From NCBI GenBank assembly GCA_024364805.1, contig CM044490.1, positions 110,769,570 to 110,791,494 of the forward strand: 21,925 nt of DNA, given 5' to 3'. This DNA is from Euprymna scolopes (Eukaryota > Mollusca > Cephalopoda > Sepiida > Sepiolidae). Each line of letters starts with the position of its first letter. The first letter of the stretch is position 1. The translations under genes and the position numbers were made by a program. The notes below the pieces were generated by a model. It had not been told where the DNA came from. It saw only the letters and a list, made by a program, of their open reading frames with translations, and ran no database searches. Shown piece after piece: positions 8,742 to 18,557 of the stretch.

Positions 8742-9770
8742 ATATCTATCTTTCGATTTTTTTAAATTAAAATTACATCGGTACAAATAAGTACTGTCAC
8801 TGAATCGTGATATTTTTTCTAGGATAAATTTTGTTTACATATGAAGTGAATTCCACATACCTAGATATGTTAATCAAATATTTTTCTAAGAGAGATATAT
8901 TGCAATATTTCACAAAATTTAGAACAAGAATTTTGGACAACGATATTTGCACTCATCTAAAACTTCAGTAACTATCTCGTTGAGCTTCGTCATATAGACC
9001 GCGTGCTGAATGTTAAAGCAATTAAAATGAGTTTTAAAGATATATATTTTTTTCAATTCTATATATAAATAAACAAATTTATTTAATGCCGAACAGTTTA
9101 TCAAATAATTCTAATAACATTCATTTTCTTTCTATGAAGAAATAAGTGATTTTTTTAATGTAGCGGAACTTTTGGAATACTGAAAGAAATTTACATTTAT
9201 TATAAAATATGTAAAAACAATATTTTTTCTACTGTATTTTACATTATTTAATCAAAACGCTAGAAGATTTTAAGAGATTTGCAGAGAATTCAAATAAAAA
9301 AGAACCAGAGAAAATAAAAATAAATAAAATAGACGAATGAAGATTAGATAATACAAATAATAATTTAGGCTAAATATTAATTGAAAAAACTACAAAAATA
9401 CCGAATATAAAAATCCTTTTGAAAGTAATAAATTAATAAAGTACGTATCTGACACAAATTAATGAATTGCCTCTTTCTGTAAATACGCCTCATTTAAAAT
9501 AAAACCCACTATGTACGCCTGATGAAAAGATAGCACTACCACATATTGCATGACCGACACACCACTTGACCACCGAACGCAAGTAAGAACACTCTACATT
9601 TAAAATATTGCATAAAAATGCAAATGCATTTGTATATATCTATAGTTCTACATAGATACACATGAATTGGATAAAGTGAAACTGCAAAGCTGGTTTCTCC
9701 ATTATATCTCAAGTTGCTTCAGTTTGAGTCTATACGTTACATTTTTACATTGTATTGCCTTCTATAAACG
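8742..9770. other. AT-rich stretch, no gene seen
   Basis: It is mostly A/T with an A-rich section at about 9285-9365 that could be a worn poly(A)-type tail or simple sequence. I see no domain, RNA gene or clear repeat structure. Confidence 0.55.
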
Positions 9771-10460
9771 TAGATTTCTTTTCTATACATATTAAACAAT
9801 ACCTCAAGCAAACTACTTGACTCTATTAAATATGATATTATTTATTTTCTTTTACTACTGTGTCCTCAAACGAGACATATTGTCACCGAAAGCGCCTGTG
9901 ATTCCACTGAATTAGTAGAAGGCAAATTGAATGAGGAGCTCCTCAAAAAGACACTTCTTCGCGTTACATTCACATGTCTGTATATTGGGACGATGGGAGA
10001 AACGAAGCAAGAATGATAAGCCTTGCGGTCTGAGAGGAAAAGCTTTTAGAATAGTAAAACTTTCTTGCATATGAAAAATGGGAGTTGGCAGCTAAGAAGC
10101 ATTTACGTTGATGGAAGTACATGTGCAGTAAATTCATCGAATTACATTCCGTGGAAGTATTTCTAAATCAAGCACAATGACACAACACTGCAGCGATGCG
10201 GCAGCTTGGTAAGTAGTTCAAAATCTAGTAGGTTAAAATTCATCCTTGCGCTATGTCCTTCAGGTGAATTACTAGATGTTGGGTCCACTTGCCCAGATTG
10301 GGAAACAATACTCAACACGGTTTTATGGTGACTTTGTAGAAATTTAGAATAGTGGCATTAGTTATAAGTTTTCTAGCCCGATACAGAGAGCCTGCCCTTG
10401 TTACAGTACACTTGGCGGCATCTCTAATGTGTATATTACACACCATGTTGCCTGAGAACG
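9771..10460 (+). other. GC-richer relic with short open stretches, origin unknown
   Basis: This block is visibly less AT-rich than its flanks. A plus frame is open from about 9771 to a TGA at 10014-10016, and its second half is of mixed, protein-like composition (STELVEGKLNEELLKK). A further short frame starts at an ATG near 10071. A consensus-like splice donor (GTAAGT) occurs at 10209. I recognise no protein family. It could be a decayed dispersed repeat or a host exon cluster, and I cannot decide between them. Confidence 0.25.
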
Positions 10461-13400
10461 TCATTACATCGTCTCTGTACATTTATTATCTTTTGTGCAA
10501 TAAATTTTAGAAATAGACTATACTTACTTAAAACTGTAGCATGGAGAAAAACAATAAAAATGCTACCGGCATTATAAATATTAACAAATGGTCTCAGTAT
10601 CTAAGTGAGTTAGTTGAGATCATGATAATATATTTACTTGGACACCGTCGAGCAGTATGTCAACAGCCCATCTTTTTTTATTTTAATATTTTCACATGCA
10701 CCATATTTTACGTTCGAACTATAGCAATTATTCAAACTAATTCAGTTCCTCTCTGTTCTTTTAATTTACACCAAAATTTGCGGATCTAAATTCGAATATG
10801 TTGAGTTTTCCCTAAGTTCTTATTATTCTAGCTCCCTATCGACACTAGTTATAATGTAAATGTCTAATCTACCGATTAAATATAATTTATCGTGTGTAGA
10901 AGTTTATTAACAAAATATCTTAAAAAGATATATGAACATTTGAAAATACTAAGTATCCAATGCATTACAAAGATAACAGGTTAATATGTTGTGAAAAGAA
11001 AACGAAATCTTAAAAAAATCAGCTCAATTTGTTAATACATTTCTCGTGATAAACTGTCAAATAACTTAATTCAACATCAAATTATTCAGAAATGTAAATA
11101 TACCGCAAGAAAATCTAATCAACCCCAGTTTAGTTCGTTGGAGAGCAAAAAAATATAAAGTTTGTACCGTAGTCGATGGAAAATAAAGGTTTCTTTTTCA
11201 TTGTCTCCTACACCGAGATGTAAGAGAATGCCACGCATTTCTCAAGATTATTCGACTTATCGTTGATTCTAATTTGTTGATGTGATGTACGTTTTTGTTT
11301 CTTTGCCCTGGGATTAAACTCCGTCTTTCGGATAGCAATTGTCGAAGTGTGCAGAAACGAACAGTGGGAATAAATCGTCCTTGTTATTGCACTCGGGTCA
11401 TACAATAAATCAATAGTCAAAAGTAGGTCGGAATGGAATGAAGTTGTTGTTTTGCGAACACACTCAAATCAAAACACATGAACACCATTCCCTGCTCCGT
11501 CTCCAAACCAACAAACAAACAACAACAATAAAACAGAATTATATTTTAAATACAATTGCCAAATTGTTAGAGCAAACTAATTAAAAGAGAAGACTGTAGA
11601 AATGATCAGTTGTCGTTTTGTATCTTATAAATGTGACCGCATACCAATCACCTCTAGCTGACAGCCCACCATCTTCCCGTGCACGTAGACTCACAATAAA
11701 AGTGATTGATATTTTATGAATCAATGTTTAGTCATTTTTATTGATTATAGCACTACGTAACATGTCCTTCGCCCCATTAGCCAACAGTATACCAATTATG
11801 CCGAATTTCCATGTATTGAAAAGTTAAATCCAGATGTTTACAGCGATATCAAACTAAATAATTCCGTCTTTAGAACAACGGCTCACCTGAGAACATGTGA
11901 ATCTAAATGCTTTTTCGGTCGTCGCATTACCATAATTCACCCTTCGTGTACACCCAATCGAAATATTCAGGAGTTTTTACAAAGTTATTCCCATTATCTA
12001 TCTGTATGTTGCGCACTTTATCGATTTGTTATTTTCCCTTCTTCTCTATTAATCTATATATATTATTGTTTCTTTGTTTAATCGAAGGCTAGCGTTATAA
12101 TTTCGATTCCTGCTTTAGGCATGTAGATTTCCATTAATTATTTTTCATTGTATATACACCTGCCTCTCAAGCAAAATTTGAATGATAAAAACCGTTGATT
12201 ATTTTGCGTTTGCCAATCTAACATAGTCTCGCATTTCAGCAAATCATATATTGTATTGTCTTGCCTCTCTATTAAACGAGATAATAGTTTTTTTTAAATC
12301 AAATCTATGATTATTAACGTGGTTCTCATTTGGAAAACGATGACCAGAAGCTATACAATGAAATTAATGATACGTAGTAACATTAGTTTCTCTCTTACCC
12401 CAAAAAGTACAATTGTTATCCATTATTGTTTACGTAAATAAAGTTTTGTTTTATGACCTTGTTATTAAGCCCATTTTGAGTCAAATTATCAGATATTAGC
12501 TAAACTGCTTTATCTCAGTAGAATATGTGCTTTTTGCAAACCTATTTGATCGGAAGATATAGTCAGTTATTTACTTATATATAACATATTGAATATAAAA
12601 TTCGTATACGAAAAGCAATATAAACCATAGCATAAGTCAGGATTGAAACTGTCTGTATTTGCTTCACAACTAAAAGAGTTTCCAATGTCTTGCATGGTAC
12701 ATAACTCATACATATTATATGAAGTGTGCGATAGAAACTTGATAACTTAAAAACCATTTATCTGATTGTTAAGACACGAATAGAAAGACTCGGATATTGA
12801 TATTGTTTAGAAAACATTTTTTTATTTACAACAAATTGGATACATAGACTGTGATTATATATATACATTATATGCTTTCAATTGAGGCATTGAATTGGAG
12901 AATTTTATAAATGTTTCACTTAAAACCTAGTTCGCAATAACTAGCCGTGATTTAAAGTCATTTAAAAAGTTCCTTGTATGCAGCAATTGAGTGAAAATTT
13001 TATATCTGCCAACACAATGCCTGTATCTTCAGTTTACCTTGTGATAAAATACTGAATGCCTTTACCGTTCACAGATGCATTGCCTAAAACTGTCAACGGA
13101 TGTTGATTTCATCGAACCATTTTTAACATTAAATCTAATAGACAACTTAAATTTTCCAAAAATTGAAGATCACGATGTGTGTTTGATACTACCTGTTTCT
13201 ACAACTTTGTATTGTTGAAGAGCGGTTTGCGATTAGGTTGTGCCGCTGCGTTTACTACTATCATGAATGCTGTTGAAACAAGGTTCAACAAGACTATAGT
13301 TGTTTCTTTAGCGAAGAGAATAATACGTAATATATAATAGCTCTACGATTCAAGATAGACCTGAATCCTAAAATTTGTCATTATTTTAAAGAGCACATCT

Positions 13401-13748
13401 TTATTTAAGCCAGACATTTAGTGATTTTTCCTGTTTAATCTGATTATTCTTAACAGACAAAAACAAAGAAAGGTGATTAATTTTCTAGTGATAATTAGAT
13501 TTTCTTATTCTCTTATTTCGGTGTTTCAGCAACTTTGTCGTAGTTTATTATCTACGAAATAGAAGGTGTTTAAAACAGTCTCACATTATGAAATCAATTA
13601 CATATTTTTAGTCATTTTTTCGCTATAAACTAAACTTATGAAACTGATTACAAACAGTTTTGTTTTTCGTTAAGGGTGTTGATGATTTTAATAAACTACA
13701 AACTACAAAAAGGGAAGAGTTGACTGTTAATTAGGCCTCATCCTCGAG
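10461..13748. other. Long AT-rich region, no recognised gene
   Basis: Frames here are short and low in complexity. A few slightly GC-richer patches exist (11200-11420 and 11640-11700) with no recognisable content, and a short AAC/AAAC simple-sequence patch lies near 11505-11530. One half of a dispersed repeat pair at 11926-11990 is listed separately. Confidence 0.55.
11926..11990 (+). repeat. Dispersed repeat, copy 1
   Basis: Begins ATTACCATAATTCACCC and matches 13849-13908 at 37 of the first 43 positions without gaps, then more loosely with a small length change to CAAAGT.ATTC. Two copies about 1.9 kb apart in the same orientation suggest a dispersed family. The full element limits are unknown. 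Confidence 0.7.
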
Positions 13749-13839
13749 TGTCTTAGGTTTCCCTTATTCCTCTTATAAATTATGTCTTAGGTTTCCCTTA
13801 TTCCTCTTATGAATTATGCCTTAGCTTTCCCTTATTCCT
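13749..13839. repeat. 34-bp tandem repeat, about 2.7 copies
   Basis: Units start at 13749, 13783 and 13817. Each carries TTAGGTTTCCCTTATTCCTC or a close variant, followed by an ATAAATTA/ATGAATTA end. The first two are almost identical, so the duplication is fairly recent. The third is partial and more diverged. Confidence 0.9.
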
Positions 13840-13848
13840 TCATATGAG

Positions 13849-13908
13849 ATTACCATATTTCACCCTACATGTACACCCAAACCAAATTTTCAAAATAACA
13901 AAGTATTC
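13849..13908 (+). repeat. Dispersed repeat, copy 2
   Basis: Same sequence family as 11926-11990, with shared blocks ATTACCAT, TTCACCC and TGTACACCCAA. It begins immediately after the 34-bp tandem repeat, so that array may have grown at the edge of this copy. Confidence 0.7.
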
Positions 13909-14639
13909 AAAGGTCAAATAAGATCATTTAGATACAAATATATACTAGCTCATACGTGGGTGGGGTTTTATCGGTTTTGTGTGGCAACCTCAAATTACAT
14001 CAGTAAACTGAATATTCCACTAGATTGGATAAATTCTTTCTTTAAATAATGAAATACTAAGAAAAGACTAAAACAAACTATAAGTGGTCAGTTGAGGAAA
14101 GGAAAATAAGCGTTATGCTTCACTCATTCAACGTTTAAGAGAAACGTTAGGCCTTGGAAAGAGCCCTTCTATTTCTAAGAGTGAACTGAAGTACAAAACT
14201 ACAGTCTAATTCTCTCATTTCTCATTCTTTATTCGTGATACGGACATAATAACTAGAGAATTTAGATTCATGAAAACAAAAATATTCGTGATTTATCTAT
14301 ATGCTGCGGCACTCTCAGCTAATTTACTGCTGAACGAGAATACTTATTTTATATGATGTATTAAACGGAAGTTGGATTCATACATTATTCAATTGTATTA
14401 AAGTACAAATGGATAAAACACATCTTAAAACTTTGTAATAAAATGCGGAGCAATTGACATAAGAAATAACTCTTATATATAATTATGAGAACTACAGTTT
14501 AGTGATTGAGTGCATTCGGTACAATGTGAAATTAATTTAGAAATTAAAATGTCATATTTTGTGTGCTCAATTCGGAAACGATAAAACTAGTTTTACGCTC
14601 TCGAAAAAAATCGAAATAAAGGTAAGTACTTATAAAAAA
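13909..14639. other. AT-rich stretch, no gene seen
   Basis: No open frame of note, no RNA gene and no clear repeat apart from a small inverted match AACGTTT/AAACGTT near 14130-14150. Confidence 0.5.
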
Positions 14640-14750
14640 CACATCTAAGGGGCACATTAATTGGTCTGGTGGGTTGCCTGTTGCACACACCTGCGCAAGG
14701 CTCTTACGGACCCTGGTTCGGTGCACACTAATCTTGTGGGACTTCACTCT
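14640..14750. other. GC-richer island of unknown origin
   Basis: About 100 bases including GGTCTGGTGGGTTGCCTGTT and ACGGACCCTGGTTCGGTGCA stand out from the AT-rich flanks. It contains a GGTTCG block reminiscent of a tRNA B box, but no box A at the right distance and no cloverleaf could be drawn. It lies about 150 bases before the 5S-like relic and may be part of the same composite repeat, which is not shown. Confidence 0.3.
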
Positions 14751-14895
14751 TACTTTACTAGAAACATAGAGATGCATCAGAGTAAACAAAAAGAAATAGT
14801 ATGTAAAATCTTCACAAACGTTCAAATATTAAAACATTAAACTAGATTTACAAATAGCTGATTACTGAGGGGTTTGTGGATTTGGTTTCAAGGCC

Positions 14896-15014
14896 AATAA
14901 TAAGCATAATCATCCGACATAATCGGTTTTCGTTAGATCCTCGGAGTTAAGGAACGTTGAGCCTGACCAGTACCAGATGGTGACCATTTGGTAATCTAGG
15001 CGCCGCATAAATCC
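14896..15014 (+). pseudogene. 5S rRNA-like relic (pseudogene or 5S-derived SINE head)
   Basis: Near full length (about 119 bases) and recognisable throughout. Blocks CGGTTTTCGTTAGATC, CGGAGTTAAGGAACGTTGAG, CCAGTACCAGATGG and GTGACCATTTGGTAA align in order and spacing with animal 5S rRNA (CGGTTCTCGTCCGATC, CGAAGTTAAGCAACGTCGAG, TAGTACTTGGATGG, GTGACCGCCTGGGAA). The internal control region (box A-like GTTAAGGAACG and box C-like AGTACCAGATGG) is the best-kept part. Changes across the stem positions and one missing G in the GATGGG run make it unlikely to be a working gene. SINE3-type elements carry a 5S-derived head, so either a lone pseudogene or a SINE relic is possible. No 5S tandem array is present in the window. 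Confidence 0.82.
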
Positions 15015-15130
15015 AATTAAACGGGTATATATAATATATCAGAGACAAAAGCCTGTTTGGCTAAAGTGTAGCACTCCACTGATATTTTAGAAAGTTACCA
15101 TACAAGGATATATGGTGTGTCTTATCCATT

Positions 15131-15625
15131 GTGAAGGGAATAAATGTGGGAAAGGTGGACAAATGAAAAGTCGGAATAAGAAGAAGACAGGAAGAATGAG
15201 AAAGTGAAATCAAGGGGTGGAAAGAGATAAAGCAGTTGACAACGAGAGGAGATAGTAGGAAAAGGAAGAAAACCCGAAAAGGGAGAGGGGCAAATAGAAA
15301 GAGAGATTAAGAAAAAGAGAGAGTGAATAAAATGGGAGGGAAATAAAGGGAAGTGAAAGAAAACGGGAAAATGCAGGAAAAATAAAGAGAAGTCAAAAGG
15401 ATAGAGACAGAAAGTGTAGAGGAAATGAATAAAGGAATAAAAGAGGAAGACAAAAAAGAGAGTAGAAAAGAAAGAGAAACTAAGTACAGACAGAGTAAGA
15501 TTCCAAAGGAGTGAAAGAAATGGACGATGTATGCGAGAAGGGAAACAAAATATCAAGGGATTAGGAATGGGAAAAGGCAAGGAAGGACGATGAGAATGAC
15601 GGAAAAGGGAGAGAGAATGATAGGA
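15131..15625 (+). repeat. Long polypurine tract (~500 bp)
   Basis: The plus strand is overwhelmingly A and G, in irregular GAAA/GGAA/GAGA steps with only scattered pyrimidines. The 191-codon minus-strand frame over it is rich in F, S, L, P and H because of this composition, and should not be read as a gene. Such tracts can adopt triplex (H-DNA) structure and stall polymerases. Confidence 0.9.
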
Positions 15626-15639
15626 TACAATAAGAGATT

Positions 15640-17145
15640 TTTGGAGATATTTAACACAATAAACTATCAAATCAGATTTTGAATTAATCCGTTTCATAGA
15701 ACGATCATCCCAAAATTGCCGTCGACAGAAAACGTTATTTCCCGCATCCTCTTATAAAATGACGAATATAAAAATCTTCGCTAAATAATTCATGCATTTG
15801 ATGTCATGAAATATATTTTCAATTAATATTTACAAGTAACGTTTGTTATGAGCTGATTATTTTGTTCAATGGACAAAATTTTCAAAGATTATGTATTTGA
15901 TAATAACAATGTGATTTCCTTTTGCGATTCATTAACTGCGTGAGTTACTTTATTCTGTAGCCTGAAAATATGCTATAGCTTAAACAAGATAATCAACATT
16001 TCCGACAATAGTTTTTGTGTAAGTAGAATATAAATCCCTTTATAAGTATACACATTGCTTAAAAATAAAAAAGACACAACTTAATATTAAGCTATACTTA
16101 CATGTCGATTGATACTCTAGTCAAAGAGTAAGTGTGTGTTTTTATTCAATCAAATTATACAACCAATCGTTAAATGAATTGCATTGTGTTTATATGTACA
16201 CATTGATGTGATATTATAAAATTAATTAGAAAGTCACCAGAGAAAACATAACTAATGCCTCACGAACTAAAATCTTTTTTCTTCTAATTGCACAGTGTGT
16301 CAAATAAACAACGGAATGCTAAAATGCAGGCCTTGAAACACGTTTCCACACGAAAACACTGCAGTAAACTTCACTCCTCATTCCATTGTCCATATTCAAT
16401 TGTGCGGTTATCATTGCTCAAAAGCAGCATTCATTCTGCCGTTATATACGCAGTAAATCAAAAATAAATGGGCAAGAATATATAGATACTAGAAATCATT
16501 GTAATCATTAAATAATTGCAATCAGAAAAAGGCAAATAAAAAATAACAACCAGAAATTGACTCACAGAACAGAGAATTTCGCGATCTTTTTAAACATTTA
16601 TTATAGTGTAAAAATACATAACAATCGGTTATTCCACCACTATCCGACAACAAACAGGTCGCTTGCATGAGAGGACTAAACTGCTTGATTAGCGATTCGC
16701 CTCCAACTCCACTTTAGACCAACAAAAACGCTATCCAAATTTCTGTGTGAACAGAAGCCATACTTGATGGTCTTGTAATCACAACTTCTCATATTCACGA
16801 TATCATAAAAACTTAGAAACTTCTTCGTGGTGTGATATCATCACTGCTATACGAATGAGGAAATGCTCAGCTGAGCTAGCACCTCCAAACTCTATAAAAA
16901 CTTGTTTTTTTCTTCCCTGACAGTTGTTAAATTTTCTCTGTGATAACTGTGTACAAGAATTTTTATGAAAGAACTGGCCCACTAAGTTATCCGTTGTTTC
17001 CCTCTCCGCTGAAATCTTTGAGTCATTGCTCAAGCAAGCACTAATGCACTAGTTCATCAAGGTAAATCTTCTCTCTTACCGATGGTATCGACTTAAGTAA
17101 GCCCTTTCTGCTATAAATATTTAACGGTCATTTTTTACTACATAT
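15640..17145. other. AT-rich region, no recognised gene
   Basis: Largely featureless. A somewhat GC-richer part at 16640-17050 holds a 76-codon minus-strand frame (17033-16803) of mixed composition with no recognised family. It could be a decayed repeat or chance. I see no RNA gene. Confidence 0.5.
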
Positions 17146-17159
17146 ATGATGCATTGGAT

Positions 17160-17484
17160 ATGGAAGAGGAATGTAGATCTGTTAGCTATGATATATTCAA
17201 AGCGTTTCACAAGTTTGGCCAAAAGACTACTATTCATATTTAAATCAAACGCATTTACTAGAAGAATGCTAAATATAATTAAAGTCTACTTAGAAAAAAG
17301 GAAGATGCGTGTTTTCTTTGATAAACATATATTCAAACAGCATAGTATTAATGCGAGAGCGCCTCAAAGATCGATTCTATTTCTGATATATATAAACGAC
17401 ATTCCTGAATATATTGTGTCTGAAAGTAGTATATTTACCGATAATGCCGCGTTCTATGTTAAGTGTTATACCGGCCTTCCTTGA
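17160..17484 (+). mobile_element. LINE fragment, reverse transcriptase palm region
   Basis: The frame from 17163 reads CRSVSYDIFKAFHKF, the DISKAFD.V block that holds the first catalytic aspartate, and ends at a stop at 17241. The neighbouring frame, open to a stop at 17482-17484, then reads RRMLNIIKVYLEKRKMRV, HSINARAPQRSI, LFLIYINDIPEYI and FTDN. These are the Jockey/CR1-like finger and palm blocks. There is thus one frameshift near 17210-17240, a loss of the L-G-P-x part of the V-P-Q-G-S-x-L-G-P motif, and F-T-D-N in place of the catalytic F-A-D-D. The copy is dead, and upstream and downstream parts are missing. Confidence 0.85.
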
Positions 17485-17748
17485 ACAGAGGAATTTACAC
17501 CAATTAGCACTATAAATAGCGCTAGTAATTCCAACAACGGTGAAAGAGATGTGCCTGCACTTCAACTGCTAGTCGAGTGCCCAGCGGATATACACGCTTT
17601 CCTATCTTTGTACATTATTGTTAATACACTTGTTCCTTAACTGAACCTCGACTTGATTGTTCTTATTTTTATTGTTGTTCTAGGACACAACATAAAGCAT
17701 CAAGAAAAACGGATGTGTAATTTAAAAAAAGTATAGTACTCGGCGATC

Positions 17749-17825
17749 GTATTATTTTCTACAGTCCGACCTACTCAGTTCGGTTCTAAGAACTCGACTG
17801 TCCTGTCCTCTCGGCTTTAGTCTAT
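17749..17825 (+). repeat. Direct repeat, left copy
   Basis: A ~77-bp sequence with core TCCGACCTACTCAGTTCGGT and AGAACTCGACTG. It matches 18482-18557 in the same orientation with about a dozen differences. It contains the small palindrome GTTCTAAGAAC. Together with its partner it bounds two tandem arrays. Confidence 0.88.
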
Positions 17826-17877
17826 AACATAATTCCGTGCCAGATCTGCAATCACATCAACTTCAAACCAAATTAAA

Positions 17878-17960
17878 CACTATTAGCTATTAGCCTCTCA
17901 TACACTGCTAGACACTACAAGCTCTCAAACAACTCTAGGCACTACTAGCCTCTAAAACAA
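17878..17960 (+). repeat. Degenerate short-motif repeat
   Basis: Variants of CACTACTAGCCTCTAAAACA recur four or so times (CACTATTAGC, CACTGCTAGA, CACTACAAGCTCTCAAACA, CACTACTAGCCTCTAAAACA) with uneven spacing. This is an old, eroded array inside the direct-repeat-bounded unit. Confidence 0.6.
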
Positions 17961-17984
17961 GGATTGATATAACTACCTTCTTAG

Positions 17985-18440
17985 ACACAAAAAAGTCAGT
18001 CGAATCGTTATTCTCCATTATACGACGACGATTAGGAAAAAGTCTGACTGGAATAACTTTTCAATATTCTATCTCTTGACGCTTTCAATTTCCGAAGTCC
18101 GACACGAATAGATTATTCCTTTTGCTCGACGCTTTAAATTTTCAAAGTTTGACTCAAATCGTTTAATATTCCAATTTCCCGATGCTTCAATTTTCAAGGT
18201 TTGACGCGAATCGATTAATATTTTCATATGTTGACGGTTTCAATTTTTAAAGTTCGACGCGAATGGTTTAATATTTCCATTTCTCGAGCCTTTCAATTCA
18301 CAAAGTTCAAGGAAATCGTTTATTTTCTCGTCGCTTTAATATTATCAAAGTTCGAAACCAATCATTTTAATCTTTTTATCTTATGACAATTTTAATTTTC
18401 ACAAATCTCAGTTTCGTCGCATCGACTTTATATTTTATTC
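17985..18440 (+). repeat. ~50-bp tandem repeat, about 8-9 degenerate copies
   Basis: Unit starts are visible at about 18022, 18077, 18127, 18180, 18232, 18285, 18329 and 18383, with a weaker unit before 18022. The consensus is roughly CGACGCTTTCAATTTTCAAA then GTTCGACGCGAATCGTTTAA then a pyrimidine-rich end. Unit length varies from 44 to 55 bases and identity is moderate, so the array is old. The period is not in a reading frame. Confidence 0.88.
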
Positions 18441-18481
18441 CGAAATAGCTTGTCTATTTAAAACTATACTTTTAAACATTC

Positions 18482-18557
18482 GTACTACTTTCTACGATCC
18501 GACCTACTCAGTTCGGTTCAAAGAACTCGACTGCCTTGCCGTCTTGACTTGAGTCTA
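18482..18557 (+). repeat. Direct repeat, right copy
   Basis: Partner of 17749-17825, with shared core TCCGACCTACTCAGTTCGGT. It lies directly after the last unit of the ~50-bp array. No short target duplication was found outside the pair. Confidence 0.88.

Noticed and set aside
12575-12757. Short minus-strand frame of 60 codons
   Set aside because: Hydrophobic, low-information peptide in AT-rich DNA. Length and composition are what chance gives.
14690-14735. tRNA gene suggested by GGTTCG
   Set aside because: No box A at the proper distance, no acceptor stem, and no cloverleaf could be drawn.
15122-15697. 191-codon minus-strand open frame, the longest in the window
   Set aside because: It is the pyrimidine complement of a polypurine tract. 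The F/S/L/P-rich peptide follows from composition, because stop codons need purines that this strand lacks.
17377-17565. 62-codon minus-strand frame
   Set aside because: It lies opposite recognisable LINE reverse transcriptase blocks on the plus strand.
17780-17800. Heat-shock element reading of GTTCTAAGAAC
   Set aside because: The half-sites are spaced by three bases and not two, and there is no gene nearby.
17749-18557. CRISPR-like array
   Set aside because: Repeats are adjacent or near-adjacent and degenerate, with no unique spacers of constant size, and the DNA is from an animal genome.
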